From Oscillospiraceae bacterium (GTDB lineage: Bacteria; Bacillota; Clostridia; Oscillospirales; Ruminococcaceae): DNA of 64,000 nucleotides. The notes beneath the pieces are model-generated. The model was not told the origin of the DNA. It did not search any database and worked only from the letters and a program-made list of their open reading frames with translations. The DNA is taken from NCBI GenBank assembly GCA_902362965.1, contig CABIYQ010000005.1:137877-201876 (forward strand), in the 5' to 3' direction. This document shows positions 1 through 8,323 of this stretch, piece after piece. Each line of letters opens with the position of its first letter. The stretch's first letter is position 1. The position numbers were made by a program, and so were the translations under genes.

Positions 1-582
1 GGATTTACTGATGCTTGGGAACAGCGGAAGTTGAAAGAGCTGGCTACTTTTGCTAAAGGAACAGGTTATTCAAAGAGCGATTTAACAGAGCAAGGAACGC
101 CTATTATTTTGTATGGTCGCTTATACACAAAATACGAAACAAAAATCAATGATGTTGATACATTTGCAATAGCAAAAAAAAGCTCAGTATACAGCACTGG
201 CAATGAAGTAATTGTTCCTGCTTCCGGTGAAACGGCAGAGGATATTGCAAGAGCCTCATACGTCGCAAAATCGGGCTTTTTGCTTGGTGGTGACTTGAAT
301 ATTATATATCCAATTGATAGAATTGAACCAACTTTTTTAGCACTTTCAATTTCTAATGGAGAACAGCAAAAATCTCTTGCACAAAAGGCACAGGGAAAAT
401 CCGTCGTTCATATTCACAATAGTGATTTGGAAAGTATCAAAATTTCATATCCCAAAATGGAAGAACAAGAGAAAATTGGACGATATTTTCTCAATCTCGA
501 CCGCCTTATCACCCTTCATCAGCGTGAGTTGGAAAAGTTGAAAAATCTCAAAAAAGCGTGCCTTGAAAAGATGTTTGTTTGA
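1..582 (+). CDS. hsdS: Type I restriction-modification specificity subunit HsdS, C-terminal part (runs in from the left edge)
   Basis: The reading frame is open from base 1 (GFTDAWEQRKLKEL...), so the gene enters from the left and the first in-frame TTG at 31 is not its start. The W-E-Q-R-K-L motif is the usual start of a target recognition domain in HsdS. The rest has the family pattern: a globular TRD followed by a conserved end with PKMEEQEKIG and a coiled-coil tail (LDRLITLHQRELEKLKNLKK). HsdS chooses the DNA sequence that the HsdM/HsdR complex methylates or cuts. What is visible (about 193 residues) is one TRD plus one spacer helix, i.e. the C-terminal half. It is followed 36 bases later by hsdR. 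Whether it is a full gene or a silent shuffling cassette depends on sequence to the left. Confidence in the family is high. Confidence 0.9.
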   Translation, partial: GFTDAWEQRKLKELATFAKGTGYSKSDLTEQGTPIILYGRLYTKYETKINDVDTFAIAKKSSVYSTGNEVIVPASGETAEDIARASYVAKSGFLLGGDLNIIYPIDRIEPTFLALSISNGEQQKSLAQKAQGKSVVHIHNSDLESIKISYPKMEEQEKIGRYFLNLDRLITLHQRELEKLKNLKKACLEKMFV

Positions 583-618
583 GTAAAATAAGCGAATTTT
601 AAAAGTAGGGAGGAAAAA

Positions 619-3600
619 ATGATTTTTAATAAAGAATCGGATTTTGAAGCTGCTTTGATTAAAATACTATCTGAAAAAGGCTGGGAAAAGGAAATCCTGA
701 AAAACTACTCTGAACAAGATTTACTGCGAAACTGGGCAAATATTCTTTTTGAGAACAATAGAGATATTGATCGATTGAATGATTATCCCCTTACCGATAG
801 TGAAATGCAGCAAATTTTAGAGCAAATTAAAACTTTAAGAACACCATTAAAGCTAAATGGATTTATCAACGGTAAAAGCGTATCAATTGTCAGAGATAAT
901 CCCAACGATACGCTGCATTTCGGAAAAGAAGTGAGTTTGAAAATTTATGACCGTCGTGAAATCGCTGCCGGTCAAAGCCGTTACCAAATTGTTCAGCAGC
1001 CTAAATTTCCGACAAAATCAAAAATGCTCAATGACCGTCGTGGCGATTTAATGCTTCTGATCAACGGTATGCCGGTAATTCATATCGAATTAAAGAAAAG
1101 CGGCGTACCCGTAAGCCAAGCATGCAATCAAATCGAAAAATATGCGCATGAAGGTATTTTCAGCGGATTATTCTCGTTGGTTCAAATTTTTGTTGCACTA
1201 GAGCCTAATGAAGCCGTTTATTTTGCAAATCCGGGTCCTGACGGTCAATTTAACCCGAATTATTACTTTCATTGGGCAGATTATAATAACGAACCTATTA
1301 ACGAATGGGATAAAGTTGCTTCCACGCTTCTTTCCATTCCTATGGCGCATCAGCTTATCGGTTTTTACACGGTAGCTGATAATTCAGACGGCGTTTTAAA
1401 AGTAATGCGCAGTTATCAATATTTTGCGGCAAGTGCAATTTCTGATAAAGTTTCTAAAACCAAATGGGAAGGCAACAATCAGTTAGGTGGCTATGTATGG
1501 CATACTACTGGTTCCGGTAAAACTATGACCAGCTTTAAATCTGCTCAGTTGATCGCAAGCTCTAAAGATGCTGATAAGGTTGTTTTCTTAATGGATAGAA
1601 TTGAACTTGGCACGCAGTCCTTAAAAGAATACCGTAGTTTTGCAGATGAGAATGAGTCTGTACAGGCAACAGAAAACACCGGTATACTTATCACAAAATT
1701 AAAAAGTACTGACCCTGCGGATACTCTTATCGTTACTTCTATTCAAAAAATGAACAATATCAAAGATGAATCCGACGGACTGAAATCAAGTGATATTGAA
1801 TACATAAACGAAAAGCGTATCGTTTTCATTGTTGATGAAGCACATCGTTCCACATTTGGAGATATGCTGATTAACATTAAGAATACTTTCCCGAAAGCCA
1901 TATTTTTCGGATTTACAGGAACACCTATTCAAGAAGAAAACCAAAAGAAAAAGAACACAACAACCACAGTATTTGGCAACGAACTGCACAGATACAGTAT
2001 TGCAGACGGTATTCGTGATAAAAATGTTCTCGGCTTTGATCCGTATAAGGTACTAACCTTCAAGGATAAAGATGTCCGCAAGGTAGTGGCCTTAGAAAAG
2101 GCAAAAGCGCAAACCGAAGAAGAAGCAATCTCTGACCCTGTAAAAAGCAAAATCTATTACAAATATATGGATACCGGTCAAGTCGGTATGGCAGGATACT
2201 TTGATAAACTCGGGAATTACATCAAAGGCATTGAGGATTATATTCCGAATGTTCAGTACCAAACCAAAGAGCACACCAAATCAGTTGTAAAGGATATATT
2301 GGAAAACTGGACTACACTCAGCCATAACAGCAAATTTCACGCTATTTTTGCCACAAGCAGTATTCCGGAAGCAATTACCTATTATCGGATGATTAAGGAA
2401 ATGGATCCGAAATTGAAAGTTACCGCTTTGTTTGACCCAAACATTGATAACGGAGGCGGCGTTGAGTTTAAAGAGACCGGTCTATCTGAAATAATTGAGG
2501 ACTACAACGAAAAATACGGGCAGGATTTTACAATCCCGACCTTTGCCAAGATGAAAAAAGATATAGCGGCTCGTTTGGCTCACAAAAAGCCTTATGAGCG
2601 AATTGCAAACGAGTTTGAAAAGCAGATAAACTTGCTCATTGTAGTGGATCAAATGCTTACCGGCTTTGACTCAAAGTGGATTAACACGCTGTATATGGAC
2701 AAGGTGCTTGTGTATGAAAATATTATTCAGGCGTTTTCCCGTACAAATCGGTTATTCGGTCCAGATAAACCGTTTGGTACAATCCGTTACTATCGGAAAC
2801 CGCATACGATGGAACGCAATGTCAATGCGGCGGTTAAATTGTATTCGGGAGATAAACCGTTAGGTTTGTTTGTCCAGCATCTTGCAGAAAACTTAAAAAT
2901 GATGAACGAACTGTTTATCGAAATTTTGGAACTGTTCTCAAATGCAGGTGTTGAGAATTTTGAAAAATTGCCGAATGATATAACCGTGTGCAAAAAGTTT
3001 GCAAAAGATTTCAAAGAGTTGAATGAATATCTTGAAGCTGCAAAAATTCAAGGCTTTAAATGGGAAACAAGCTCTTATACAAACGATGAAACCGGAGAAA
3101 TTATTGAAATGGCTTTTGATGAAAAGGCGTATTTAATTTTGGTTCTGCGTTATAAAGAGCTCAGCAGTGATGGTCCCGTTCTCCCTGGCGGAAACGAAGA
3201 TGTTCCGTATGACCTTGTCGGGTATATTACAGAAATTGACACCGGTCGAATCGACGCTGATTATATGAACTCTCGTTTTGAGAAATATATGAAATTGCTC
3301 AATCTTGACGGAGCAACTAAAGAAGCTATTGAGCAGGCAGAAACAGAACTTCATAAAACTTTTGCCACATTATCGCAAGAAGAACAGAAATATGCCAATA
3401 TATTCCTTCATGATATCCAAAGAGGCGATGTAGTCGTTACCAAAGGGAAAACGCTTCGTGATTACATTACCGAATACCTATCAAAAGCGAAGGATGATCA
3501 AATTCATAAAATAGCAGTTGCTTTGGGCGTTGATGAAACAAAGTTGCAAAATATTATGAGTTTGAAGTTGAACTCTGCCAATATCAATGAGTTCGGACGA

Positions 3601-3771
3601 TATGATAAGCTGAAAAAGACTGTAGACAAAACGAAAGCAAAAGAGTACTTTGAAAAAATTGAGGGTACAAAGATAATACCGCCTAAAGTCCATGTCAAAG
3701 TTGACAATTTACTTCGTGAGTTCATTCTCGGCGGTGGATTTGAAATCAACTTGCCGGATAACAACGAATAA
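619..3771 (+). CDS. hsdR: Type I restriction enzyme, R subunit (HsdR)
   Basis: The 1050-residue product is the motor and nuclease subunit of a type I restriction complex, which translocates DNA with ATP and cuts unmethylated sites at a distance. The N-terminal PD-(D/E)XK nuclease shows D143 in RRGDL and E157-L-K159 in HIELKK. The SF2 helicase core shows Walker A HTTGSGKT (295-302), VDEAH (405-409) and FTGTP, followed by a RecA2-like part with DQMLTGFDSKW and QAFSRTNR. A long C-terminal helical region should bind the HsdS/HsdM core. Length and motif order match complete HsdR proteins, with no frameshift. A good ribosome site (gggagg) lies just upstream of the ATG. Gene order S then R implies that hsdM lies outside the window on the left. 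Confidence is very high. Confidence 0.96.
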   Translation: MIFNKESDFEAALIKILSEKGWEKEILKNYSEQDLLRNWANILFENNRDIDRLNDYPLTDSEMQQILEQIKTLRTPLKLNGFINGKSVSIVRDNPNDTLHFGKEVSLKIYDRREIAAGQSRYQIVQQPKFPTKSKMLNDRRGDLMLLINGMPVIHIELKKSGVPVSQACNQIEKYAHEGIFSGLFSLVQIFVALEPNEAVYFANPGPDGQFNPNYYFHWADYNNEPINEWDKVASTLLSIPMAHQLIGFYTVADNSDGVLKVMRSYQYFAASAISDKVSKTKWEGNNQLGGYVWHTTGSGKTMTSFKSAQLIASSKDADKVVFLMDRIELGTQSLKEYRSFADENESVQATENTGILITKLKSTDPADTLIVTSIQKMNNIKDESDGLKSSDIEYINEKRIVFIVDEAHRSTFGDMLINIKNTFPKAIFFGFTGTPIQEENQKKKNTTTTVFGNELHRYSIADGIRDKNVLGFDPYKVLTFKDKDVRKVVALEKAKAQTEEEAISDPVKSKIYYKYMDTGQVGMAGYFDKLGNYIKGIEDYIPNVQYQTKEHTKSVVKDILENWTTLSHNSKFHAIFATSSIPEAITYYRMIKEMDPKLKVTALFDPNIDNGGGVEFKETGLSEIIEDYNEKYGQDFTIPTFAKMKKDIAARLAHKKPYERIANEFEKQINLLIVVDQMLTGFDSKWINTLYMDKVLVYENIIQAFSRTNRLFGPDKPFGTIRYYRKPHTMERNVNAAVKLYSGDKPLGLFVQHLAENLKMMNELFIEILELFSNAGVENFEKLPNDITVCKKFAKDFKELNEYLEAAKIQGFKWETSSYTNDETGEIIEMAFDEKAYLILVLRYKELSSDGPVLPGGNEDVPYDLVGYITEIDTGRIDADYMNSRFEKYMKLLNLDGATKEAIEQAETELHKTFATLSQEEQKYANIFLHDIQRGDVVVTKGKTLRDYITEYLSKAKDDQIHKIAVALGVDETKLQNIMSLKLNSANINEFGRYDKLKKTVDKTKAKEYFEKIEGTKIIPPKVHVKVDNLLREFILGGGFEINLPDNNE

Positions 3772-3816
3772 TATTGCATAAATTCATCTCCGTAACATAA
3801 ATAAATTATAATATAA

Positions 3817-3840
3817 AATGGGCAGCATTTGCTGCCCATT
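3817..3840. terminator. Hairpin after hsdR, possible terminator
   Basis: A perfect 10-bp stem (3817-3826 with 3831-3840) closes a 4-base loop 46 bases after the hsdR stop. No T-run follows on the + strand; on the - strand the stem is followed by TTTTATATTAT. It may stop transcription in either direction or only stabilise the hsdR mRNA 3' end. Confidence 0.55.
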
Positions 3841-4147
3841 AAAACAGCGTTTTTGCAGTGTACTGATGCTTTTAGTTCATCTTGGATACCTGGCATATGA
3901 TTTTTATATTAAGGTTTTTATTATACTAATAAATTAATTGCAGAAAATCATTTTCTTCGCTGTCAATGAAGAGTTGTATCTTTCTCATGCTTGTCGGCGT
4001 GATGGCACAGAATCTCAGTCAGTAAGCAATAAAAATTACAAATGAAATGAACAGCGGCTATTATACTCCCAAAATTAAACTTTTTGTAATTTAGCACAAA
4101 TATAATGATGTATTTTTGTTTAAATCTCCAAAATGGCAGCAATGCTC
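3841..4147. other. Intergenic region between hsdR and the MerR operon
   Basis: AT-rich sequence without a convincing gene. Open frames on the - strand here and across the end of hsdR have no ribosome sites and no recognisable protein features. The only clear elements are the hairpin at its left edge and the MerR-type promoter at its right edge. Confidence 0.5.
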
Positions 4148-4178
4148 TTGACTTAGAGTTCACTCTAGGGCTTATAAT
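4148..4178 (+). promoter_or_regulatory. MerR-type promoter with 19-bp spacer and central dyad
   Basis: TTGACT (-35, 4148-4153) and TATAAT (-10, 4173-4178) are separated by 19 bp instead of 17. The spacer holds a perfect dyad, TAGAGT-tc-ACTCTA (4154-4167). This over-long spacer with an internal palindrome is the hallmark of promoters twisted into activity by MerR-family activators. The layout resembles AdhR/NmlR-type promoters of Firmicutes. It lies 34 bases upstream of the merR gene, so the regulator probably controls itself and the four genes behind it. Confidence 0.85.
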
Positions 4179-4211
4179 AAAATCAAAGAAGAAGATAAGC
4201 GAGGTGACGCT

Positions 4212-4598
4212 ATGACCATTAAAGAAGTCAGTGAAAAATACGGTATATCGCAAGATACTCTCCGTTATTATGAGCGTGTGGGCATGATTCCTCCGGTAAC
4301 ACGTACGGCAGGCGGAATCAGGGACTATAAGGAAAAAGATTTAGCTTGGGTAGAGCTTGCAAAATGTATGCGCAGCGCAGGACTTCCGGTGGAGGCGATG
4401 ATTGAATATGTCAGACTTACACAGGAAGGCGATGCCACAATTCCGGCAAGACTGCAGCTTCTGAAAGAGCAAAGAGAGGCTTTACTGGAACAAAGAGCCA
4501 AAATTGACTCTACACTGGAACGTCTGAATTATAAGATCGGACGATATGAAATTGCAGTTGATACCGGAATTTTAACTTGGGAAAAGGAGCAGAATTAA
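4212..4598 (+). CDS. MerR-family transcriptional regulator (AdhR/NmlR-like)
   Basis: A 128-residue DNA-binding protein. The N-terminal winged helix-turn-helix begins TIKEVSEKYGISQDTLRYYERVG (MerR signature RYYE at about 18-21). It is followed by the usual dimerisation helix, rich in Glu, Leu and Arg (about 80-115). No cysteine cluster typical of metal sensors is seen; there is a single Cys in the ECMRSAG-like segment (LAKCMRSAG), as in AdhR/NmlR proteins that sense reactive aldehydes. A ribosome site (gcgaggtgac) precedes the ATG. It is the first gene of an operon of redox enzymes and sits directly behind a MerR-type promoter, so autoregulation and activation of the downstream genes is the natural reading. 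The inducer is inferred, not shown. Confidence 0.9.
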   Translation: MTIKEVSEKYGISQDTLRYYERVGMIPPVTRTAGGIRDYKEKDLAWVELAKCMRSAGLPVEAMIEYVRLTQEGDATIPARLQLLKEQREALLEQRAKIDSTLERLNYKIGRYEIAVDTGILTWEKEQN

Positions 4599-4600
4599 CA

Positions 4601-5140
4601 ATGGCTAAAAATGTACTTATTTTATCATCCAGTCTGCGAAAGGGCGGGAATTCAGATTTGTTGTGTGACGAATTTGTAAAAGGCGTTAGGGAAAGCGGTC
4701 ATAATGCTGAAAAAATATTTTTAAAGGATAAAAGTATTAATTATTGTACCGGATGCGGCTATTGCTTTGAAAGAATCGGTAACTGCTCGCAAAAGGACGA
4801 TATGGCTGATATCAGAGACAAAATGCTGTCGGCAGACGTGATTGTTTTCGCAACGCCTGTTTATTTTTATACAATGGCAGGACAAATGAAAACGCTGATT
4901 GACCGTTGCTGTTTCTTTTATACAGAGCTGACAGATAAGGACTTTTACTATATTATGACTGCGGCTGATAATAATCGTTCTGCTATGGAAAGAGTTTTGA
5001 CGGAATTCGGCGGTTTTGTTGCATGTTTGGATAACGTAAGAGAAAAAGGCTGTATTTACGGAACAGGCGCATGGAAAAAAGGCGATATTTTAAAAACCGG
5101 AGCAATGCGAGACGCCTATGAAATGGGAAAACATATTTAG
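4601..5140 (+). CDS. Flavodoxin-like NAD(P)H-dependent oxidoreductase (iron-sulfur flavoprotein type)
   Basis: A protein of about 179 residues with the FMN-binding start VLILSSSLRKGGNSD, followed by CTGCGYCFERIGNC, a cysteine cluster found in small iron-sulfur flavoproteins and NADPH-dependent FMN reductases. The later FATPVYFYTMAGQMKTLIDRC segment is the conserved flavodoxin-fold contact around the isoalloxazine ring. The start chosen is the ATG at 4601 with an aaggag site upstream; an in-frame TTG at 4577 would lie inside the merR end and lacks its own site. It starts 2 bases after merR stops, so it belongs to the same operon. The role is probably reduction of quinones or other electrophiles during stress. 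The substrate is not predictable. Confidence 0.85.
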   Translation: MAKNVLILSSSLRKGGNSDLLCDEFVKGVRESGHNAEKIFLKDKSINYCTGCGYCFERIGNCSQKDDMADIRDKMLSADVIVFATPVYFYTMAGQMKTLIDRCCFFYTELTDKDFYYIMTAADNNRSAMERVLTEFGGFVACLDNVREKGCIYGTGAWKKGDILKTGAMRDAYEMGKHI

Positions 5141-5189
5141 GGCGTTAAATTTTAAAATTACATAACCATTGAAACAGGAGGAATTTTTT

Positions 5190-6359
5190 ATGTTAGGAAA
5201 CTTTACTTATTGTAATCCGACCAGAATTCATTTCGGTGCAGATGCTTTAAATCATTTGAGTGAAGAGCTTGCGAAATACGGTGAAACAATACTGTTGGCT
5301 TATGGCGGCGGTTCTATTAAAAAGTCTGGTTTGTATGATGAAGTTGTTAGAATCCTCAAAGACAGCGGTAAGCGTATCGTAGAGCTTTCCGGCGTTATGC
5401 CAAACCCAACTGTAGAGAAGCTGTACGAGGGCTGTAAGCTTGCAAGAGAAAATCATGTGGATTTGATTCTTGCAGTGGGCGGAGGTTCTGTTTGTGATTA
5501 TGCAAAGGCACTTTCCGTATCGGCTTATTGTGATGAGGATCCATGGGATAAGTATTACCTGAGTATGGAAGATGCGGATAACGAAATTATTCCGGTGGGT
5601 TGTATTCTGACAATGGTGGGCACCGGCTCGGAGATGAATGGCGGCGCAGTAATTACAAATCATAAACAGAAACTAAAAATCGGTCATGTTTTCGGAGAAA
5701 ATGTATTTCCAAAGTTTTCTATTCTGAATCCGGAATACACCTTTACATTGCCGAAATATCAGATGGTTGCAGGATTTTATGATATTATGAATCATATAAC
5801 AGAGCAATATTTTTCTGATACTGATGATTGTACTTCCGATTACGTTATGGAGGGACTGATGAAGTCGCTGATTTACAGTTCACGTATCGCTGTTGAAAAT
5901 CCGAGGGATTATGAAGCGAGAAGTAATATTATGTGGATTGCTACATGGGCTCTGAATACTATGGTTGCCAAGGGTAAAACTACTGACTGGATGGTACATA
6001 TGATCGGCCAGTCTGTAGGTGCATACACAGACGCAACTCACGGTATGACTCTTTCCGCTGTTTCTTTGGCATATTATCGTTATATTATGCCATATGGTGT
6101 GCCTAAATTTAAACGTTTTGCGATAAATGTATGGAATGTCGATCCAGACGGTAAATCAGATGAAGAAATTGCAAACGAAGGCTTATGCGCTATGGAATCA
6201 TGGATGAAAGAAATTGGCCTTGTGATGAATATCAGTGAACTTGGCGTAACCGAGGATATGTTGGAGGGAATTGCTAACGGAACTTTTATTATGGAGGGCG
6301 GTTACAAAACTCTGAATCATATTGAAATTTTACAGGTTTTGAAAGAAAGTATGATTTAA
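5190..6359 (+). CDS. Iron-containing alcohol dehydrogenase (butanol dehydrogenase/YqhD type)
   Basis: A 389-residue group III alcohol dehydrogenase that reduces aldehydes with NAD(P)H. It has the nucleotide-binding GGGSVCDYAKAL and the GTGSEMN motif. The four metal ligands are in the expected places: D198 and H202 (YDIMNH), H270 (MVHMIGQ) and H284 (ATHGMT); the spacings 4-68-14 fit the family. The start is the ATG at 5190 behind a strong AGGAGG; an upstream in-frame TTG at 5169 precedes that site and is unlikely. Family members related to YqhD and BdhA detoxify short-chain aldehydes and methylglyoxal. That fits the MerR-type regulator at the head of the operon. The physiological substrate is inferred. 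Confidence 0.93.
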   Translation: MLGNFTYCNPTRIHFGADALNHLSEELAKYGETILLAYGGGSIKKSGLYDEVVRILKDSGKRIVELSGVMPNPTVEKLYEGCKLARENHVDLILAVGGGSVCDYAKALSVSAYCDEDPWDKYYLSMEDADNEIIPVGCILTMVGTGSEMNGGAVITNHKQKLKIGHVFGENVFPKFSILNPEYTFTLPKYQMVAGFYDIMNHITEQYFSDTDDCTSDYVMEGLMKSLIYSSRIAVENPRDYEARSNIMWIATWALNTMVAKGKTTDWMVHMIGQSVGAYTDATHGMTLSAVSLAYYRYIMPYGVPKFKRFAINVWNVDPDGKSDEEIANEGLCAMESWMKEIGLVMNISELGVTEDMLEGIANGTFIMEGGYKTLNHIEILQVLKESMI

Positions 6360-6383
6360 ATTTGTGTTAAATGGGATAAGTAT

Positions 6384-7001
6384 ATGAAAGTATTGATGAT
6401 CAATGGAAGTCCGCATGCTAAGGGGAATACATATACCGCTTTGCATGAAATGGAAAAAATATTTGCTGAAAACTGTATTGATACTGAAATTGTGCATATT
6501 GGTAATCAAGCGGTGAAAGGCTGTATTGCCTGTTATTCATGTGCAAAAAACGGAAAATGCGTATTTAACGATATAGTTAATGAAATGGCGCCGAAATTTG
6601 AAGCCTGTGACGGATTGGTGATTGGAAGTCCTGTTTATTATGCATCCGCCAATGCGACGCTCATTGCTTTTCTTGACCGTTTGTTTTACAGTACTCATTT
6701 TGATAAGACTATGAAAGTTGGTGCAAGCGTTGTGGCTGCAAGGCGAGGGGGATTATCCTCTACATTTGATGAGTTGAATAAGTACTTTACAATAACAGGT
6801 ATGCCTGTTGCGTCCAGTCAGTATTGGAACAGTATTCACGGCAGGAAACCCGGCGAAGCGCAGCAGGATGCAGAAGGTCTTCAGACCATGCGGACTTTGG
6901 CAAGGAATATGACTTTTCTGATAAAAAGTATTGCTCTTGGAAAGAAAGCATACGGATTGCCGGAGAAAGAGCCTTTTGAGCGGACAAATTTTATCAGATA
7001 A
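6384..7001 (+). CDS. Flavodoxin family / NADPH-dependent FMN reductase
   Basis: A 205-residue flavoprotein starting KVLMINGSPHAKGNTYTAL, the phosphate-binding loop of the NADPH-dependent FMN reductase fold. GCIACYSCAKNGKC follows at about 48-62, and GLVIGSPVYYASANATLIAFLDRL is the conserved flavin contact. The C-terminal half (AARRGGLSSTFDELNKYF) matches the multimeric flavodoxin group common in Clostridia. It lies 24 bases after the alcohol dehydrogenase in the same operon and is a paralogue of the gene at 4601. It probably passes electrons from NAD(P)H to quinones, nitro groups or other acceptors; the exact acceptor cannot be read from the sequence. Confidence 0.88.
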   Translation: MKVLMINGSPHAKGNTYTALHEMEKIFAENCIDTEIVHIGNQAVKGCIACYSCAKNGKCVFNDIVNEMAPKFEACDGLVIGSPVYYASANATLIAFLDRLFYSTHFDKTMKVGASVVAARRGGLSSTFDELNKYFTITGMPVASSQYWNSIHGRKPGEAQQDAEGLQTMRTLARNMTFLIKSIALGKKAYGLPEKEPFERTNFIR

Positions 7002-7025
7002 ATATTATGAACGGAGGAAATTCAG

Positions 7026-7772
7026 ATGGTAAAACAAACAGCAGGCAGAGACAGTCTGGGAGACTTTGCACCAAAATTTGCAGAACTAAATGATGACGTT
7101 CTTTTTGGTGAAGTATGGTCCAGAGAAGATAAGCTGTCTTTGAAAACAAGATCAATTGTGACGGTGACTGCGCTCATCAGCAAGGGTATTGTAGACAATT
7201 CTCTGAAATATCATCTTTCTACAGCACGGCACAACGGTGTAAATAAAACGGAAATGGCGGAAATCCTGACGCACATTGCTTTTTATGCAGGCTGGCCCAA
7301 CGCATGGGCAGCATTCAATATGGCAAAGGAAGTCTATGCCGATGACTGCGGTCGAGAGGAACACGGCGGGTTTTTCGGTCAGGGTGAGCCGAATACGGCG
7401 TTTGCTCAGTATTTCATTGGCAATTCATATTTGAAGCCTCTGACAAACCCGAAGGAAACTGTATTTATCGCAAACGTTACCTTTGAGCCGAAATGCCGCA
7501 ATAACTGGCATATTCATCATGCGTCAAATGGCGGCGGACAGCTGCTCATATGCGTAGAGGGCGAGGGCTGGTATCAGGAGGAAGGCAAATCAGCACAGAG
7601 CTTGAAGCCCGGCGATGTAGTGACGATTCCGGCAGAGGTTAAGCACTGGCATGGTGCAAAATCAAATTGCTGGTTTAGTCATCTTGCTGTTGAATGTCCA
7701 GGTGATAATACCTTTAACGAATGGTTGGAACCTGTTACAGATGAGATTTATTATGCTTTAGAGGAGAAGTAG
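7026..7772 (+). CDS. Carboxymuconolactone decarboxylase-like / cupin fusion protein
   Basis: A 248-residue two-domain protein. Residues about 20-110 form a CMD/AhpD-like helical domain (LSLKTRSIVTVTALISKG ... HIAFYAGWPNAWAA). It lacks the CxxC of true AhpD peroxidoreductases, so peroxidase activity is doubtful. Residues about 135-225 are a small cupin with metal-ligand candidates in WHIHHASNGGGQ, EGEGWYQ and AEVKHWHGA. Such fusions are common beside aldo/keto reductases and flavodoxins. A good ribosome site (acggagg) precedes the ATG. It is the last gene of the MerR operon; a terminator-like hairpin follows about 180 bases later. The role is probably metabolism of a small reactive compound. 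Start and boundaries are secure. Confidence 0.9.
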   Translation: MVKQTAGRDSLGDFAPKFAELNDDVLFGEVWSREDKLSLKTRSIVTVTALISKGIVDNSLKYHLSTARHNGVNKTEMAEILTHIAFYAGWPNAWAAFNMAKEVYADDCGREEHGGFFGQGEPNTAFAQYFIGNSYLKPLTNPKETVFIANVTFEPKCRNNWHIHHASNGGGQLLICVEGEGWYQEEGKSAQSLKPGDVVTIPAEVKHWHGAKSNCWFSHLAVECPGDNTFNEWLEPVTDEIYYALEEK

Positions 7773-7952
7773 GAGGGAAAAATTTTTAACGGTTATAGTG
7801 TAAAATTTATGCGAAACGAACGTAATATGCTCATGATAAACTGTATTGGAGGATGAGTTTTTCTCACAGGAAATATGGAACATAGGATAGAGATAAAGCA
7901 TTGGGTTGGATTTTCTATAGATTTTTACCTGTAGATGTAATCTTATTATAGT

Positions 7953-7987
7953 AAAAACAAAGGGAGGAATCTTTCCTCCCTTGTTTT
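7953..7987 (+). terminator. Terminator-like hairpin after the MerR operon
   Basis: AAAACAAAGGGAGGAA pairs with TTCCTCCCTTGTTTT (one bulged base). The GC core is flanked by A and T runs, so it can act in both directions. It lies about 180 bases after the cupin-fusion stop. Confidence 0.75.
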
Positions 7988-8100
7988 ATAAAATTATAAA
8001 AAGAATAAAAATCATCTGTCTGCATAGGTATCATCAATACTGTTCGGGTACATAATATTTGAAAGTATAGTTGATACAATTAGAAAAGATCAAAATGTAC
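7988..8100. other. Intergenic stretch between the stress operon and the exporter/NRPS promoter
   Basis: The whole gap from 7773 to 8323 has no gene. Apart from the hairpin at 7953-7987 and the promoter with operators at 8101-8281, I see only AT-rich sequence. Confidence 0.5.
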
Positions 8101-8156
8101 TTGACATCAGGAAGATTTTGGAGTATAATGAACTCATAGGTTACCTATGACTAACT
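8101..8156 (+). promoter_or_regulatory. Strong sigma-A promoter with palindromic operator, start of the exporter/NRPS locus
   Basis: TTGACA (8101-8106) and TATAAT (8124-8129) with exactly 17 bp between them form a near-consensus promoter. Immediately downstream, covering the expected start site, lies a perfect palindrome, CATAGG-tta-CCTATG (8135-8149), extended by ACTAACT to 8156. A repressor bound there would block initiation. The site has a second imperfect copy in inverted orientation at 8261-8277. The transcript would have a leader of about 190 bases before the ABC ATPase gene. The regulator is not encoded in the window; a metal-dependent DtxR-type repressor would suit a metallophore locus, but that is a guess. 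Confidence 0.85.
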
Positions 8157-8260
8157 AAAAAGTTAAAAGAACTGTTGGATATTTTTATATTGAAAATTAT
8201 TTTCCTACTTGCTTTAGTTCTATATTATACGTAATAGGTTTCTCATTTGTGTAAGCTTAA

Positions 8261-8277
8261 GTTAGTCATAAGCAACT
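8261..8277. promoter_or_regulatory. Second putative operator, inverted copy of the one at 8140-8156
   Basis: AGTTAGTCATAAGCAAC (8261-8277), read on the - strand, matches 8140-8156 in 15 of 17 positions. The two copies bracket the leader of the exporter/NRPS transcript. They may be two binding sites for one regulator, or the arms of a long-range RNA stem. Confidence 0.6.
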
Positions 8278-8323
8278 AATGTGTTTATTATTTAAATATT
8301 AATAATCGGAAAGGAATTATTTT

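Noticed and set aside
3504..3896. Open frame on the - strand across the hsdR end
   Set aside because: It lies antisense to well-conserved hsdR codons, has no ribosome site and shows no protein features.
3963..4253. Open frame on the - strand before merR
   Set aside because: It covers the MerR promoter and the merR start; its low-complexity hydrophobic product is a by-product of AT-rich DNA.
5247..5663. 138-codon frame antisense to the alcohol dehydrogenase
   Set aside because: It is fully inside a gene with intact catalytic motifs and has no start signals.
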